A stretch of DNA of 64,000 bases, from contig NW_026252110.1 in the NCBI RefSeq assembly GCF_025399195.1, forward strand, positions 124,001 to 188,000, in the 5' to 3' direction. The notes below the pieces were generated by a model. The model searched no databases. It had not been told where the DNA came from and was given only the letters and a program-made list of their open reading frames with translations. Of the stretch, positions 46,112-56,899 are shown in pieces; within the stretch, counting starts at the first letter, position 1; each line of letters starts with the position of its first letter. A program made the position numbers and the translations under genes. Origin of the DNA: Umbelopsis ramanniana AG. Its lineage: Eukaryota > Mucoromycota > Umbelopsidomycetes > Umbelopsidales > Umbelopsidaceae.

Positions 46112-49100
46112 CTATAGGCCATTGGTTGCTCGCTTGACCATCTGTACAATATATCGCGGTTAGTGATTTGAGAAAAGTCTGAACGGACGCACTGAAATAC
46201 GATTCACTCACTTCTTTTGCCCATCGTGCTACTTCTCTTGTACTGTCGCTGTAGTGTCGGTTGGATCTAGCTTCTCTAATCAGGGCCATAACCCAGTCAG
46301 CGGCCAGATACTGCTTAAGCTCACCGCCTTGGAATGCATCAGCAAAGTCACTGTGAAAAAGCATTAGTTAGCGATCAAATTCAGTTGTATCGGATAACAG
46401 AATGCTTAACCATACCCAATCAAACCAACTGTGCTGCGAACGAGAGTTTCAGTGGGAGTGTCTTCAGTAGTAACCATGCCCAAGAAACCGAATATTGCTG
46501 GCACATGAGGAGCTAAAAGGTGGACTAAAAGATAATAACAATGAGAGATGGTAATTAACATTACAGGAGCTCAGTAGAAGTCTGTCCATTTTCACTGACA
46601 ACTTACTCTTTTGACCACTGCCTAGACCTTGAACAATTCCAACGTATGCTTCAACACTGCCCTCGTGCAAGCGTACGACGTAGTCCATCAATTCCCAGTT
46701 GTCCTTTTCAGCACGCATGCCTCCAACCTGCTGCAAGGCAAGCATGACAAGGTCCAAGAAAGGCTCGAATTCGGCTCCAATAGCCAAAGCAATATCACCA
46801 AAGCAAGACAGAATGGCAGGCTTGACATCGCTGTGAAGAACTGGGCTCTGAAGATTGGTGATAAGCAATTGCATAAAGGTTTGGCAGTAAGGAAGGGAGG
46901 ACTCTCCTAAGGCACGGCAGATATCTCCAATGAGACCGATGGCAATAGCGCAAAGCTAACATATTACAAAAAAGAAAGGTTGAATATCATGACGCTAGCT
47001 TGAAATATATCTCTCGCTAATTACGACACCTACCTGATGCTCGTCGGGGTTTTGAAGCGCTGAGTAGAGGTGGGGGGCGAAAGGCTCAACGTATCTGGAG
47101 AAATCACTATCGAGAGCAGCAGTCAAAGAGCCAACAGCCAAGAAAACATCCTCAGTAATAGATGATTGCTTGGAAGCAGTGGAGAGCATTTGTAGAAGAA
47201 CAGTCATGACACGATCAGATACAACTGAAACACCAGCGCTGAGTTTACGAATGCAGCTCTATGGAAAATATAAGTTAATGGATAAAGTTGAGCTTGCACG
47301 AGGATGGCGAGAAGATACATACAGTGAGAACGCTAAGAAGGTTGGATTGAAGCTCTGCGTGGGCGTTGCTATCATCCACACCAATGATCTGGTTCTGCAG
47401 TAATGAAAAAATGGTTAGATGTGATCGCAAACCAGTTTGGCGCTCTCTTCATAAATTCTAACCTGTACAGCAATGGTGGATTCGAGGCGATCAAGTGTTG
47501 CTACAATGACTTGTTGCACAGTGGTGAGACAATCCTAAAATGGAAAGATATTAAGTACACTTATCTAGCTAATTGCATCACACAGTAATTCACATGAGCA
47601 CTTACCATGGCAGCATTTCCAACTAACGTTGATAGAGCTTCGTAAGCAGATGTTCTACAGTTTGCTTCATTGTTTTGTCTATCAGTGAATTGTAGCAAAG
47701 CAAGGACGATGGCTTCAAAGTACATGGAAAGTGGGCACGTTGGCATGTTCAAATCGTCGCCTCCACCAATGTGCTCCGCCAAATTCATCAGTGACTGCAT
47801 GGAACAAATGGTAAATACCAGAAGAACATCCGATCCAAAAATATAGCGTGAAAAGAACTTACCCAACAACAATTGGCAACAATACGTGGGCTATCTTGTA
47901 AGCCAAGAACAAGGGCGGTAATGAGATCTTGCAGATGAACTTCAGGTTTAATGCATTGTGGGAGATAATCGGAAACACGTCCCAAAGTCCATGCGACGGT
48001 ATCTTTAACATTGACAACAGGGTCCTTCATCATTTGGATTAGAAGAGGGAGGGCTTGGTCAACAAGTGGTATCAGCAAGTCTGGGGTTGGACCGTCCAAA
48101 ATGGATCCGAAGGCCATAACAGCCGCTTCACGGTAGCGCCAGTCTTCATTAGAGATGTTTGCTTCCACAAATGGAACAATGGGAGCAACAATGTTGTCTC
48201 CAACACACTGAGCAAAGAGGTTCAAACAGGTAGCAGCAGCCATAGACACATTCCATTCATCCTCATCTTCGTCTTCCTCTTGCTTGGTAAGGAGAAATAG
48301 AAGTACTGGGAGAATTTGAGGCAATGCAGAGCGAGCAAAGCCGTGACTGATACGATGAGGTTGCTCTCCGGCATCAGCAGCCTAAGGTCAGAGATGAGTA
48401 ACTTGCAAAATAAAAATTAAAAATGAAATCACACTGTGAGCTTATAACGTACCTCCTCGGCATGCAGCTGAAGCTCAATTTCTTCGTCACACACAGTTGA
48501 CCAAAACTCAATAGCCTGCAACGCAACGCCATGTTCTTCGTTGTTCATACCCACAACAGTAAGCTATGTTTGAGAACGGTATAAATTAGGATGATAAATC
48601 AGGCACACAAAATCACAAGATCGTCAAACTTACAGCAAATAAAGCCTTCTCCATATAGAGCAACATGTTATCATAGTACAATTGCATGATGCGGACAAGG
48701 CACTCAAAAGCAGCAACCTGTAGTTGTTCCTCGGTACTTTGTGTAGCCTCGCAGACGACCATCATTATGATGTTTCTCTCAGACTATCGGAAGCATATTA
48801 GTACACGATAAAACACAAGGATGTAATTACAACCAAGTCCGCAATTTTACCTCGGATTCAAAGTTTTCTCTGATGAATTCCAATGAATTGTATAAAGCTC
48901 TGACGGCAGCAAGTCGAACTTCCTGGTTTTCTTCTTCCTTACGAGCACCTTGAACGACGGCGGTCAAGATATCATTTGCTTGACCTTTGAGCACCTCGGG
49001 ATTAGTCGTTTCACAGACAAAACCAATAGAAACAAGCGAAGCTTGTCTTAAGAGAGGATTGTCAGAGGATGTTACATTGTCGAGCAAGCTTTGGATGAGT

Positions 49101-49911
49101 TGAGGCCATTGGTTGACTGGCAATTCGATATCTGCGATAGCTGCAACAACCTATAAATTATAATCTTTCAGTTTCACTACCTTAGGTTCAATTGAATAAA
49201 AAGTTTATGCATACTTGTGCGGAAGTGTGAGCTGCGCGAGAATTCGAACTTCCAAGAGTGTTGACAGACTATAAGATGGTGAAGGTTAGGGGGGCGGACG
49301 CATAACGGGTAGTTACTTTGTTGTAATGCAATTTACCCATTGCTTGATTTGTGCTCTCGTATTTTCGTCAACACTCAGCCATCTATTGATGTAATCCTCT
49401 TTACGGCTGGCTTCCTATTGAAGTATCACATGAGACGATGATTTGGTCAGGTATCAGGGACGCATGATTCGCATGCTAAAACGTATCACATACCTTTGCA
49501 GTCAAAGAGTTTTTCACTGCCAAACCAGCAGCGGTACGAATGTTAGGATCGGCTCCCTCATTTGCAAGTTCCTGCGACAGCATTAACACATAGGCAGACT
49601 ACATTACGGAATGCAAAAGTGACGAAACAGTAACAATGAAGAATGGTTAGAATTATGGTAGGATCGACAGCATTGACACAAGTTCCAAGTGACGTACATA
49701 GTTTTCCTGAGCAGCCAACTCGAGCTGCTGAGTGGCATCCTCTCGAATAGCCTGATCTGTGTTGCAGGTAAATCAAAGATGGGATTAGATCGTGAAGATA
49801 AAGGCATAATGACGTTAGATGGAGCAACAATGGGTATACGTGTTGCTCAGGGATCACTGAGTAATACATACCAGGCGATAAGGTATTGGAGAGTAAGGTA
49901 GCAACGTTCAT
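46112..49911 (-). CDS. KAP95: Importin subunit beta-1 (Kap95, karyopherin beta)
   Basis: Kap95 carries importin-alpha/cargo through the nuclear pore and releases it on Ran-GTP binding. The start is the ATG at 49911 (MNVATLLSNTLSPDQ, split by an intron). A dozen or more short exons give a HEAT-repeat protein of about 860 aa (yeast Kap95 861). Typical segments: ELPVNQWPQLIQSLLDNV, VSIGFVCETTNPEVL, VRLAAVRALYNSLEFI, the acidic loop KQEEDEDEDEWNVSMAAATC (Ran/cargo loop), DPVVNVKDTVAWTLGRVSDY, PRIVANCCWSLMNLAEHI, SITEDVFLAVGSL, KPAILSCFGDIALAIGAEF, and the C-terminal SNRHYSDSTREVARWAKE. The 5' UTR probably has an intron, since a splice-like CGAACAG|GT lies 25-35 bp upstream of the ATG. Confidence 0.93.
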
Positions 49912-50328
49912 GTCGGATTGTTGTTGTTGACCTGTTCGGGAGCAATGTGTTATTATCAGCGAAATGAGAAGACAAACAAGGGCATCCATCGAGTTTTCGT
50001 GCACAATCAGACATAGCAAGGTTACACTGCATTATGCAATGGATACTTTACCCTCTTAGATGCAGTACAATATCAAGATGATTCGTTGACGATTTTGAGC
50101 AATTGCCTCTTTTTTTTTTTTTTTTTATGAAATGCGGACGCGCCTTTTGGACAGTTTTTACGCACAGCAAAAAAAATTTACAGTACAGTGCGCTTGTACA
50201 GACGGACGTCCAATATCATTTTGCCCGCCCTGCTAAAGCTCATGACAATTGGTAGGCCCATGAAGACAAAACCTTGGCGAACATAACAATTGCACTTCTA
50301 ACATGTCAACTTTCTACAAGATCTTCAG
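49912..50328. promoter_or_regulatory. Divergent promoter region, KAP95 and HECT ligase
   Basis: It contains a T-run (50110-50126), an A-run (50169-50176) and the 19-nt motif repeated elsewhere (50172-50190). The first exon of the HECT gene should also lie here, but I could not place its ATG. Confidence 0.45.
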
Positions 50329-53145
50329 CAGCTGGAGGAGATCCAGGCTCAGTGTGACCGCATTCAAGATTATTCAGCTTTGAATAGCTTGATTCAGGTC
50401 GTTTTCACGAATCCAGATCAGTTATCCAAAAGTTTTCCACAGGTACTTTTAGCTTGTTCTGATTCACCTGTAATACTATTTATCTAACTTTAGTATTGCA
50501 GAAGCTTGGTGGATCGATTGATGGCGGTATCCGTGTTGACAAGCAGCAAGTTCGACAAGCGTTCGCCTTACTCTTGCGTCACGTAAGGGTCATCCTTACG
50601 CTTATAAGCCCGGCGTTGTTTGAATCTCTACTAACTTACTTGGCATTTGAAAAATAGTGTCCTCCACAAGTTGTAGACGCTCTGAATCGAAGTATTATCC
50701 AATTATTGGATCTAATTACTAGAAGTAAGGATACAGTCGACGAGTCATACATCCCAATTTTGGTGATCCTCTTTCAGGTATGAATACTTGCAGCACAAAC
50801 CATTCAGTTCATCTTTTAGTAACCTTTGTCAACGGAACAAGCATGATTCTTTATTTGAAACGCAGTTTGGCGACATGATATTAGCTAAGCTATTGGAAAC
50901 GATAGTTGTTTTACCGGCGAGTGTCCAGGACACGCTATGTGAACAGCTGACATGTGCGTGTGGACAGGAAGAGGACTTGAATATGGACGATTCAGCTGTC
51001 GTACATGATGGACAAGAAGAATATCCAAGCAATCAAGAAATCCAACAGTTTCAACACCTCTTAGATGGCGTTCAACGTTTCATTTCAATGCGTTTACGCA
51101 ACAAGCCTACTCCAGATACCACTCCAAATCGAGACCATGCGGTTGTTAGTGCCACAAAATGTTTGGCTGCCTTCTGTAAGTACATGCCATTTTTTAAGCC
51201 TACAAAGGCATGAGTAAAGCTAACTACCTGTCTCATTCTAGATCGATTGAACGAAAAGCGCCGGTTTGTGAAATTCGAAGCTTTCTACAATGATACATTG
51301 AACGAGCAGCTGGAAATCAAAGAAGACTTTCCTCAATTCAAAGATAGAAAAGGGTAATTATAGCATGGCGCTCCACAAACGGACTTGTGATGTATGTCTA
51401 ATTGTACCGATGTTGTAGCTTTTCATTTTGCGACTATCCATTCATACTCAATTCAGCTACCAAAGCGGACATTCTGAAAGTGGAAAGCATGTTTCAAATG
51501 AGACACGAACTACAAGATGCATTTTTCCGTGCATTATTTCAAGGTAAGAACCAAAGAGACTGAGAATGGACTACAACCTTATTTGAAACTGATCTGGAGC
51601 TTGAATTTGTAGGTGTCAATAGTCCATACCTAGTTCTGGAAATCCGCAGGGATCATATTATTCATGATGCACTATACCAGGTACACAGATCACTTCAATT
51701 GCCTCATACCAACATACAAGCTAATCTATCTATAACTTGTTTTAGCTTGAAACGAAATCAACACAAGACCTCAAAAAGCAGTTGCGGATACAATTCGTTG
51801 GTGAAGAAGGTATAGATGAAGGCGGTGTTCAAAAAGAATTTTTCCAACTTATTGTTCGCGAGCTGTTCGATCCAAAATACGGTTAGTGTTTGAACATGAG
51901 AGTTCCTACTATGTCTCATGCATTAGTTAAGTGCCTTTTTATGGCATTGCCTTTAGGAATGTTCATGTTTGATGACGACTCAAGATTGTGCTGGTTCAAA
52001 CCAGACCCAACGGATGATCATGTCGCGATCAGTGAATACAAACTTGTCGGGATGCTACTTGGCCTGGCTGTCTACAACAGTGTGATATTGGATGTACATT
52101 TTCCACTAGCGCTGTACAAAAAGCTCATGGACGTACCGGTGAATTTGCAAGATCTTCGTCAGCTTGACCCTGTAATTATTCTGCCGTAAATTCGATGGTA
52201 AGCTTCACTATACTAACCACTATTTGTTTAGGGACTTGGAAGAGGCCTTCAGCAACTGTTGTATTACGAAGGAAGCGTAGAAGGCGCATACGATCGATCT
52301 TTCCAAATCGATAAAGATGTGTGGGGATGCATCAACACATTTGATCTGAAGGAAGATGGAGCATCTGTTAAACTGACAAACGACAACAGACAGGGTAGGA
52401 CACAAATAAGATGGCGCAGTCCAATCGACAGGAGATATACATGCTTACTCATATACTATTGCCACCAGAGTTTGTCCAATTATACACTGATTATGTTCTC
52501 AATCAATCTGTGGAGAAACAATTCAGCGCATTTAGAGACGGATTCAACCTGGTTTGCGTTGACAGCGCCATAAAGGTGTGTTGCGTTTTGAAATACCAAG
52601 TATCAATTGTTTGCGGAAAACTAAGAATTCCATCAGATTTTTCGACCGGAAGAAGTTGAGCAGTTGATTTGCGGCAGCTCAGATTTAGATTTCGATGCTC
52701 TGGAAAAAGCAACTCTCTATGACGGAGGTTGGAACAAGGATACGCCCATTATCAGGTACAGTCATAATAGATGGCATCGCAATGCAAACAATGCACTCAC
52801 ATTGTGATCCAGAGCGTTTTGGGAGATTGTACATGAATTTACAGACGAGGAAAAGAAAAAACTGCTCTTCTTTGCCACAGGATCAGACAGAGTTCCAATA
52901 GGAGGACTAAGTAAACTACAGTTTGTAATAGCAAAAAACGGAGGTGACTCAGACAGGTACAAATCTGATGAACTGCGGTTTTGCAGCGCTGAATCAAAAA
53001 ATTTAACTTTGTTCATGTTACTAGGCTACCAACCTCCCACACGTGCTATAATGTACTTCTATTATGTGAATACAGTAGCAAAGAAAAGCTGCGCGAGCGG
53101 TTGCTGACAAGCATTGGTAATGCCGAAGGCTTCGGCATGATCTAG
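50329..53145 (+). CDS. HECT-type E3 ubiquitin ligase, UBE3A/HECTD2-like (first exon unresolved)
   Basis: About a dozen exons. The first recognised exon, after the acceptor CTTCAG, reads [18 protein letters not shown] and has no in-frame ATG, so a short upstream exon is missing. Next come [35 protein letters not shown] and an acidic, variable region. The HECT domain fills the C-terminal ~380 residues: [113 protein letters not shown], the catalytic Cys in [18 protein letters not shown], and the end GFGMI. HECT enzymes take ubiquitin on this Cys before transferring it to substrate. The overall length of roughly 780 aa and the sequence of the last 100 residues place it nearest UBE3A/HECTD2. Substrates are unknown. 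Confidence 0.88.
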
Positions 53146-53267
53146 AGTCACTGGATCAACAACAATGTATTTATAATTACTGTGCGCAGCAATGTGAAGT
53201 TCAAAAAGGAAATGTGTTAACAGCAGTTACCAGGGATTATCAAGATTTTGGCAACACAGGCCGCCAA

Positions 53268-53295
53268 CCTTGGCTCTCCTTGGCTTGCCTTGGCC
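53268..53295 (+). repeat. Three CCTTGGC units at exact 10-bp spacing
   Basis: CCTTGGCT at 53268 and 53278, and CCTTGGCC at 53288, repeat with one helical turn between copies, about 55 bp upstream of a TATA box. This is a likely upstream activating element. Confidence 0.5.
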
Positions 53296-53348
53296 AATTT
53301 TTTGATTATCTCCCTGCTAAGATTTCAATCACCGCCCAATCTTTCGCA

Positions 53349-53354
53349 TATAAA
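53349..53354 (+). promoter_or_regulatory. TATA box of the candidate 69-aa gene
   Basis: TATAAA lies 60 bp before the ATG at 53409, close to the TATA-to-ATG distance of the ureidoglycolate lyase gene (69 bp from the box start). Confidence 0.45.
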
Positions 53355-53408
53355 TTCAATGAGTTGACGTACATCATTTCAATATCACACCTCCAAGACA
53401 TCATCAAC

Positions 53409-53618
53409 ATGCCATTATCAGGACTCTTTAATAAGAAGGGACATTCAAAAACTACTACCACAAAGCCACGGTCGAAGGAAAGCTCACCGGCCATCCAACA
53501 GCTGTCTCCTGCTCAACAGCAGCAACGAACTGACAATGGATACCAATTGCTTGGAAATCAGAAGCAAAAGAAGACAGAGAAGAAAGCTTTGGGAGTTGTT
53601 CTCAATTGCCAAATCTAA
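53409..53618 (+). CDS. Candidate small basic Gln-rich protein (69 aa)
   Basis: The frame from the ATG at 53409 codes 69 aa: MPLSGLFNKKGHSKTTTTKP, then a Ser/Pro/Gln-rich middle (SPAQQQQR), a Lys-rich segment (NQKQKKTEKKALG) and VVLNCQI at the end. It is probably disordered. In its favour: a TATA box 60 bp upstream, phased promoter repeats further up, and AATAAA about 65 bp after the stop. I recognise no family. The frame is open upstream to 53214, but the TATA position argues for 53409. Confidence 0.45.
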   Translation: MPLSGLFNKKGHSKTTTTKPRSKESSPAIQQLSPAQQQQRTDNGYQLLGNQKQKKTEKKALGVVLNCQI

Positions 53619-53932
53619 TCGGTCTATTTTAAAAGCGAAAAGTGCCTTTTAACATGCCCATTCTTGTATCATATGTCTCGTAATAAATCCTCTTTGTGCT
53701 TTCCAACATTAAAGCTGGCATGTGTCTGCAGAGTGCCTAATGATAATGTAGTATGTTGCCTCACGAAATTCATAGTCCAGGGGATTTCCATGCAGATAAA
53801 TGAGAACTCTTAGAGCCAAATAGGTCAAGATCAATACAGCAAGATACAGTTCACACTGGATCAGCTATAGGTGCCACATGTGGCAAGTTTGCGGATCAAG
53901 TACCGCTCCATTTGCAGCATAAGGAGCACAAC

Positions 53933-54107
53933 TGCCTCCACATCCGCACAAGGTGTTTTGAAGCAAATGCCATTATGATCTGCGCTACTGGTGCGTACTC
54001 TACTAACGAGACACACAACATTATCAACAACATTTTCTACTTCTTCTGCCATTGTTGTTACTAAATCCACATCTGCCTCCACATCAAGTTTTTTTGACGC
54101 AAATGCC
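53933..54107. repeat. Imperfect direct duplication of about 40 bp
   Basis: CTGCCTCCACATC followed, after 11 or 6 nt, by TTTTGA(A/C)GCAAATGCC occurs near 53935-53972 and again near 54073-54107, with substitutions and a 5-nt length difference, so the copies have diverged. Confidence 0.5.
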
Positions 54108-54335
54108 GTATGCTCCGTCCTGTCAAACGGAGTTTATCTTAAAAACCTATGCATAACAACTTTAACTTAGATGATAACCCCAAAAGTATCATATAGCCTG
54201 CAATCAATATGGCCATACGAGAACTTCCAGCAAGGCATACATATGTGAGAATGCTGTAGAAAACTTTGAAGCCACTCATCGTTAAACTGTTCTAGTCTCA
54301 ATTGTACTGGTCATCAAAGTCTATTTTTCAGGATA

Positions 54336-54487
54336 TTATTGAGGATTACATTGCTCTTTACAACTGGCCAGAAGGTGCTGGGTACAGTTTTGCTTCTGTA
54401 AGGACTGTAAATGATCTGAGCACGAGTAATTGCTTAAGCGCACGTAAAGTGTTGATCAGATGGAACGAAGAAGTGCCATTGAAGTAA
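54336..54487 (+). other. Exon-like open frame, unassigned
   Basis: After an acceptor-like TTTTTCAG the frame reads DIIEDYIALYNWPEGAGYSF, then ASVRTVNDL and KVLIRWNEEVPLK to a stop at 54487. It looks protein-like, but no upstream exon or start was found. It could be the remnant of a gene or a chance frame. Confidence 0.2.
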
Positions 54488-54848
54488 GATATAAGTTAAT
54501 TTGGAAACGAGTTGTAAATACAAACGTACAATGAATGAAGGTATTTAGTCAATTTAATAGACAGGAGTAGGACTACTGTACAGAAAGGCAGTTTATATTC
54601 GTCGGCTATTACACCATTTGACAGACTATATTAGCTTGAATCTCCCGATGAAATGAAAAGGGACCGTCATGAGTGTGAGAGCTATTCGTTTTGTCGTTTT
54701 GTTTTGTATATTCTGCCGGTCACATCGCAATTGAACAAGCCGGGCGAGCCGTACTTTGTTCCCGTGATCATGTGACTTTTTGTTTGGCACCACGGTCTTC
54801 TATTGGCTCATCAACAAAATCGGAAATCTTGGTTCCAACAATACAAAT

Positions 54849-54856
54849 TATATAAA
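54849..54856 (+). promoter_or_regulatory. TATA box of the ureidoglycolate lyase gene
   Basis: TATATAAA lies 69 bp upstream of the ATG at 54918. Confidence 0.6.
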
Positions 54857-54917
54857 GAGCAGCCTTTCTTCCAACAGATATGTATAGATCCCTTTGTATA
54901 TCATTCACAGCTGTAAA

Positions 54918-55463
54918 ATGTCCAATAAAACATTGACTGCGTTACCCTTGACTGCTGCTGCCTACGCACCATATGGTGATGTCATTCAAGCAAGAACAGA
55001 TGCAAAAGACATTACAGGTGCCAATCAAGGTACAGCCGAAAAGTACCATTGGACAGCATCAATTGTGAACAACCATCCTAATAACGGCGGCAAGTCCAAC
55101 ATGTGCGTATTTCACTGTAGACCAACCAAGGAGCTTCCTTTCAAATGTAAGATCCTTGAGCGTCACCCATACTCATCCCAAGCCTTTATTCCCATGAACG
55201 CTGGAAACACCCGTGGTTACTTGGTTATTGTTGCACTGAATGGAGAGGATGACAAGCCTGACATGAGCACTCTGAAGGCTTTCATTTGTTCCAACGTACA
55301 AGGCGTCAATTACGCCGCTGGCATTTGGCATCATCCTATGATTGCCCTAGAAGCTGAAACTGATTTTGCATGCCTGGTTCATGAATCTGGCATCAATCAA
55401 GATGACTGCCAAGTTGTCGATGTCGAAGAATGGATCGTTGATGTTCCTGGATATACAGCATAG
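54918..55463 (+). CDS. Ureidoglycolate lyase (allantoin/purine degradation)
   Basis: The enzyme splits ureidoglycolate into glyoxylate and urea, the last step of allantoate use as nitrogen source. A single exon codes 181 aa (yeast Dal3 195). Family features: the start LTALPLTAAAYAPYGDVIQA, NMCVFHCRPTKELPFKCKIL, ERHPYSSQAFIPMNAG (conserved HPYSSQAF core), YLVIVALNGEDDKPD, and GVNYAAGIWHHPMIALE, which carries the conserved His pair of the cupin-like active site. The frame is open upstream to 54894 but without an ATG. No other purine-catabolism gene is in the window. Confidence 0.92.
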   Translation: MSNKTLTALPLTAAAYAPYGDVIQARTDAKDITGANQGTAEKYHWTASIVNNHPNNGGKSNMCVFHCRPTKELPFKCKILERHPYSSQAFIPMNAGNTRGYLVIVALNGEDDKPDMSTLKAFICSNVQGVNYAAGIWHHPMIALEAETDFACLVHESGINQDDCQVVDVEEWIVDVPGYTA

Positions 55464-55752
55464 AGTATTCAACATAATAAATTGTACATTTTTCAAGAAC
55501 GTCGCTTTTGTTTTAGGCTCAACATTACGTTGGGATAGTGCTCAAAAAGTTATAGATTTGAGTACAGGGTTCCGGCAGAAAATCTCTCAATTTCAATAAT
55601 GTGGAAGTAAATGAGGGTTCAACAAGTAAAAAGTATCAAGAGGGTGTCCGGGCTCATTCTTTGTCTGTTGCACGTGACTGTTTCCAAGTGGCAACTGATA
55701 TTCGCTCGGGCCCTGTGCCAGTGAATGGAAAGAACTGTTTTATTTTGTAGTG

Positions 55753-56710
55753 ATGGCTGTTAATGGTGGTAAGTTATTGCAACCTGTAGAATGTACCTGG
55801 TGCCATTGTAATACTTATGATGATCAATCTCGTAGCAGCTGCCGAACAAATGACTGATTCGCCCAACACAGAATTTACCCCTGTTGCAGATTCAACACAG
55901 GACCCCCAAGTAGAGCACCCTACTGACGTCTCTGCTACCGACGATATCCAAGAGTACGCAACCGACGATGAATTTTATGACTCTCACGAATATTCGACTG
56001 AAGAGCTCGAGGTATCTTACAGTGGATTTGTCAGTGTGGGCCAAGCGATGACTTGATTTGAATTGTTGTAACTGACTGATATGTCTCCATTGAAGCGCAT
56101 GCTTCGAGAAGCCAATGACTTCAAGACGGCTGGAAATGAATATTTCGCTAAAGGACAGTATGATGAGGCCATCGGAAAATATGAAGATGCCCTTTTTGCT
56201 TGCCCAGAACGAAATACCGAAGAGAGAGCTGTCTTCTTTTCAAACATAGCTGCATGTCAAATGAAACAGGTGAATACACATTACGCTTGCTTTTGCAGTG
56301 TTCGAATTCTAAACTCTATCTATTAGAACAAGTATACCGAGGCCAAAGACACATGCTCCAAAGCTATTGAGCTGTCACCAGCGTACAGCAAAGCAATATT
56401 TCGAAGAGCGCAAGCTGGAGAAAAAATTGCATCATATTCTGCACTGACGGAAGCACTGAAAGACTATCAAAGCGTACGGGAATTACCAGATATAACAGAT
56501 TTCACAAGAAAAGAGTGTTTGAAAGCAGAGCAGAGACTGCCTTCCATGATAAAGGATCAAGGTGAAAAAGAGAAGGAGGAGATGATGGGCAAGCTAAAGG
56601 ACCTTGGCAATACGCTTCTTGGAAAGTTTGGGTTGTCCACAAATAACTTCCAGATGCAGAAGGACCCATCGAGTGGTAATTACAGTGTAAACTTTGTAAA
56701 TAAGAACTGA
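55753..56710 (+). CDS. TPR protein, TTC1 family
   Basis: The first exon is tiny (55753-55768, MAVNG plus one base). The spliced protein then reads AAAEQMTDSPNTEF, an acidic Asp/Glu-rich N-terminus (DDEFYDSHEYSTEELE), and three TPR units: MLREANDFKTAGNEYFAKGQ, YDEAIGKYEDALFACP, ERAVFFSNIAACQMKQNKY and EAKDTCSKAIELSPAYSKAI. The C-terminal motif EEMMGKLKDLGNTLLGKFGL with STNNFQMQKDPSSGNYSVNF is diagnostic of TTC1 and related proteins. TTC1 is a TPR co-chaperone-like adaptor reported to bind Hsp90 and G-alpha/Ras-type partners in animals. The role in this fungus is unknown. About four exons. Confidence 0.88.
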
Positions 56711-56899
56711 TGATTTAATAGCAAGTCATCCTCAATAAAGTATCAAAAGCAAGAAGCTCTTTGTCTTCTATGACTGCCATTTGTCCTAATTGCACTGCAT
56801 AAAATTTTGACAATTCGGAGCGATTACCACTCCGTTTTTACCCAGTTTAAACAACCTGCCCGCGTCTACATTCTGCAAATTTAAAGCTCGGTAGCTTCC

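Larger units (their letters stand above)
53619..54917. other. Unexplained 1.3-kb interval
   Basis: Contains a decayed direct duplication (53933-54107), a minus-strand frame of about 80 codons (53861-54110) without an ATG start, and a plus-strand exon-like frame ending at 54487. Neither frame could be joined to a full gene. The last part holds the promoter of the next gene. Confidence 0.4.
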
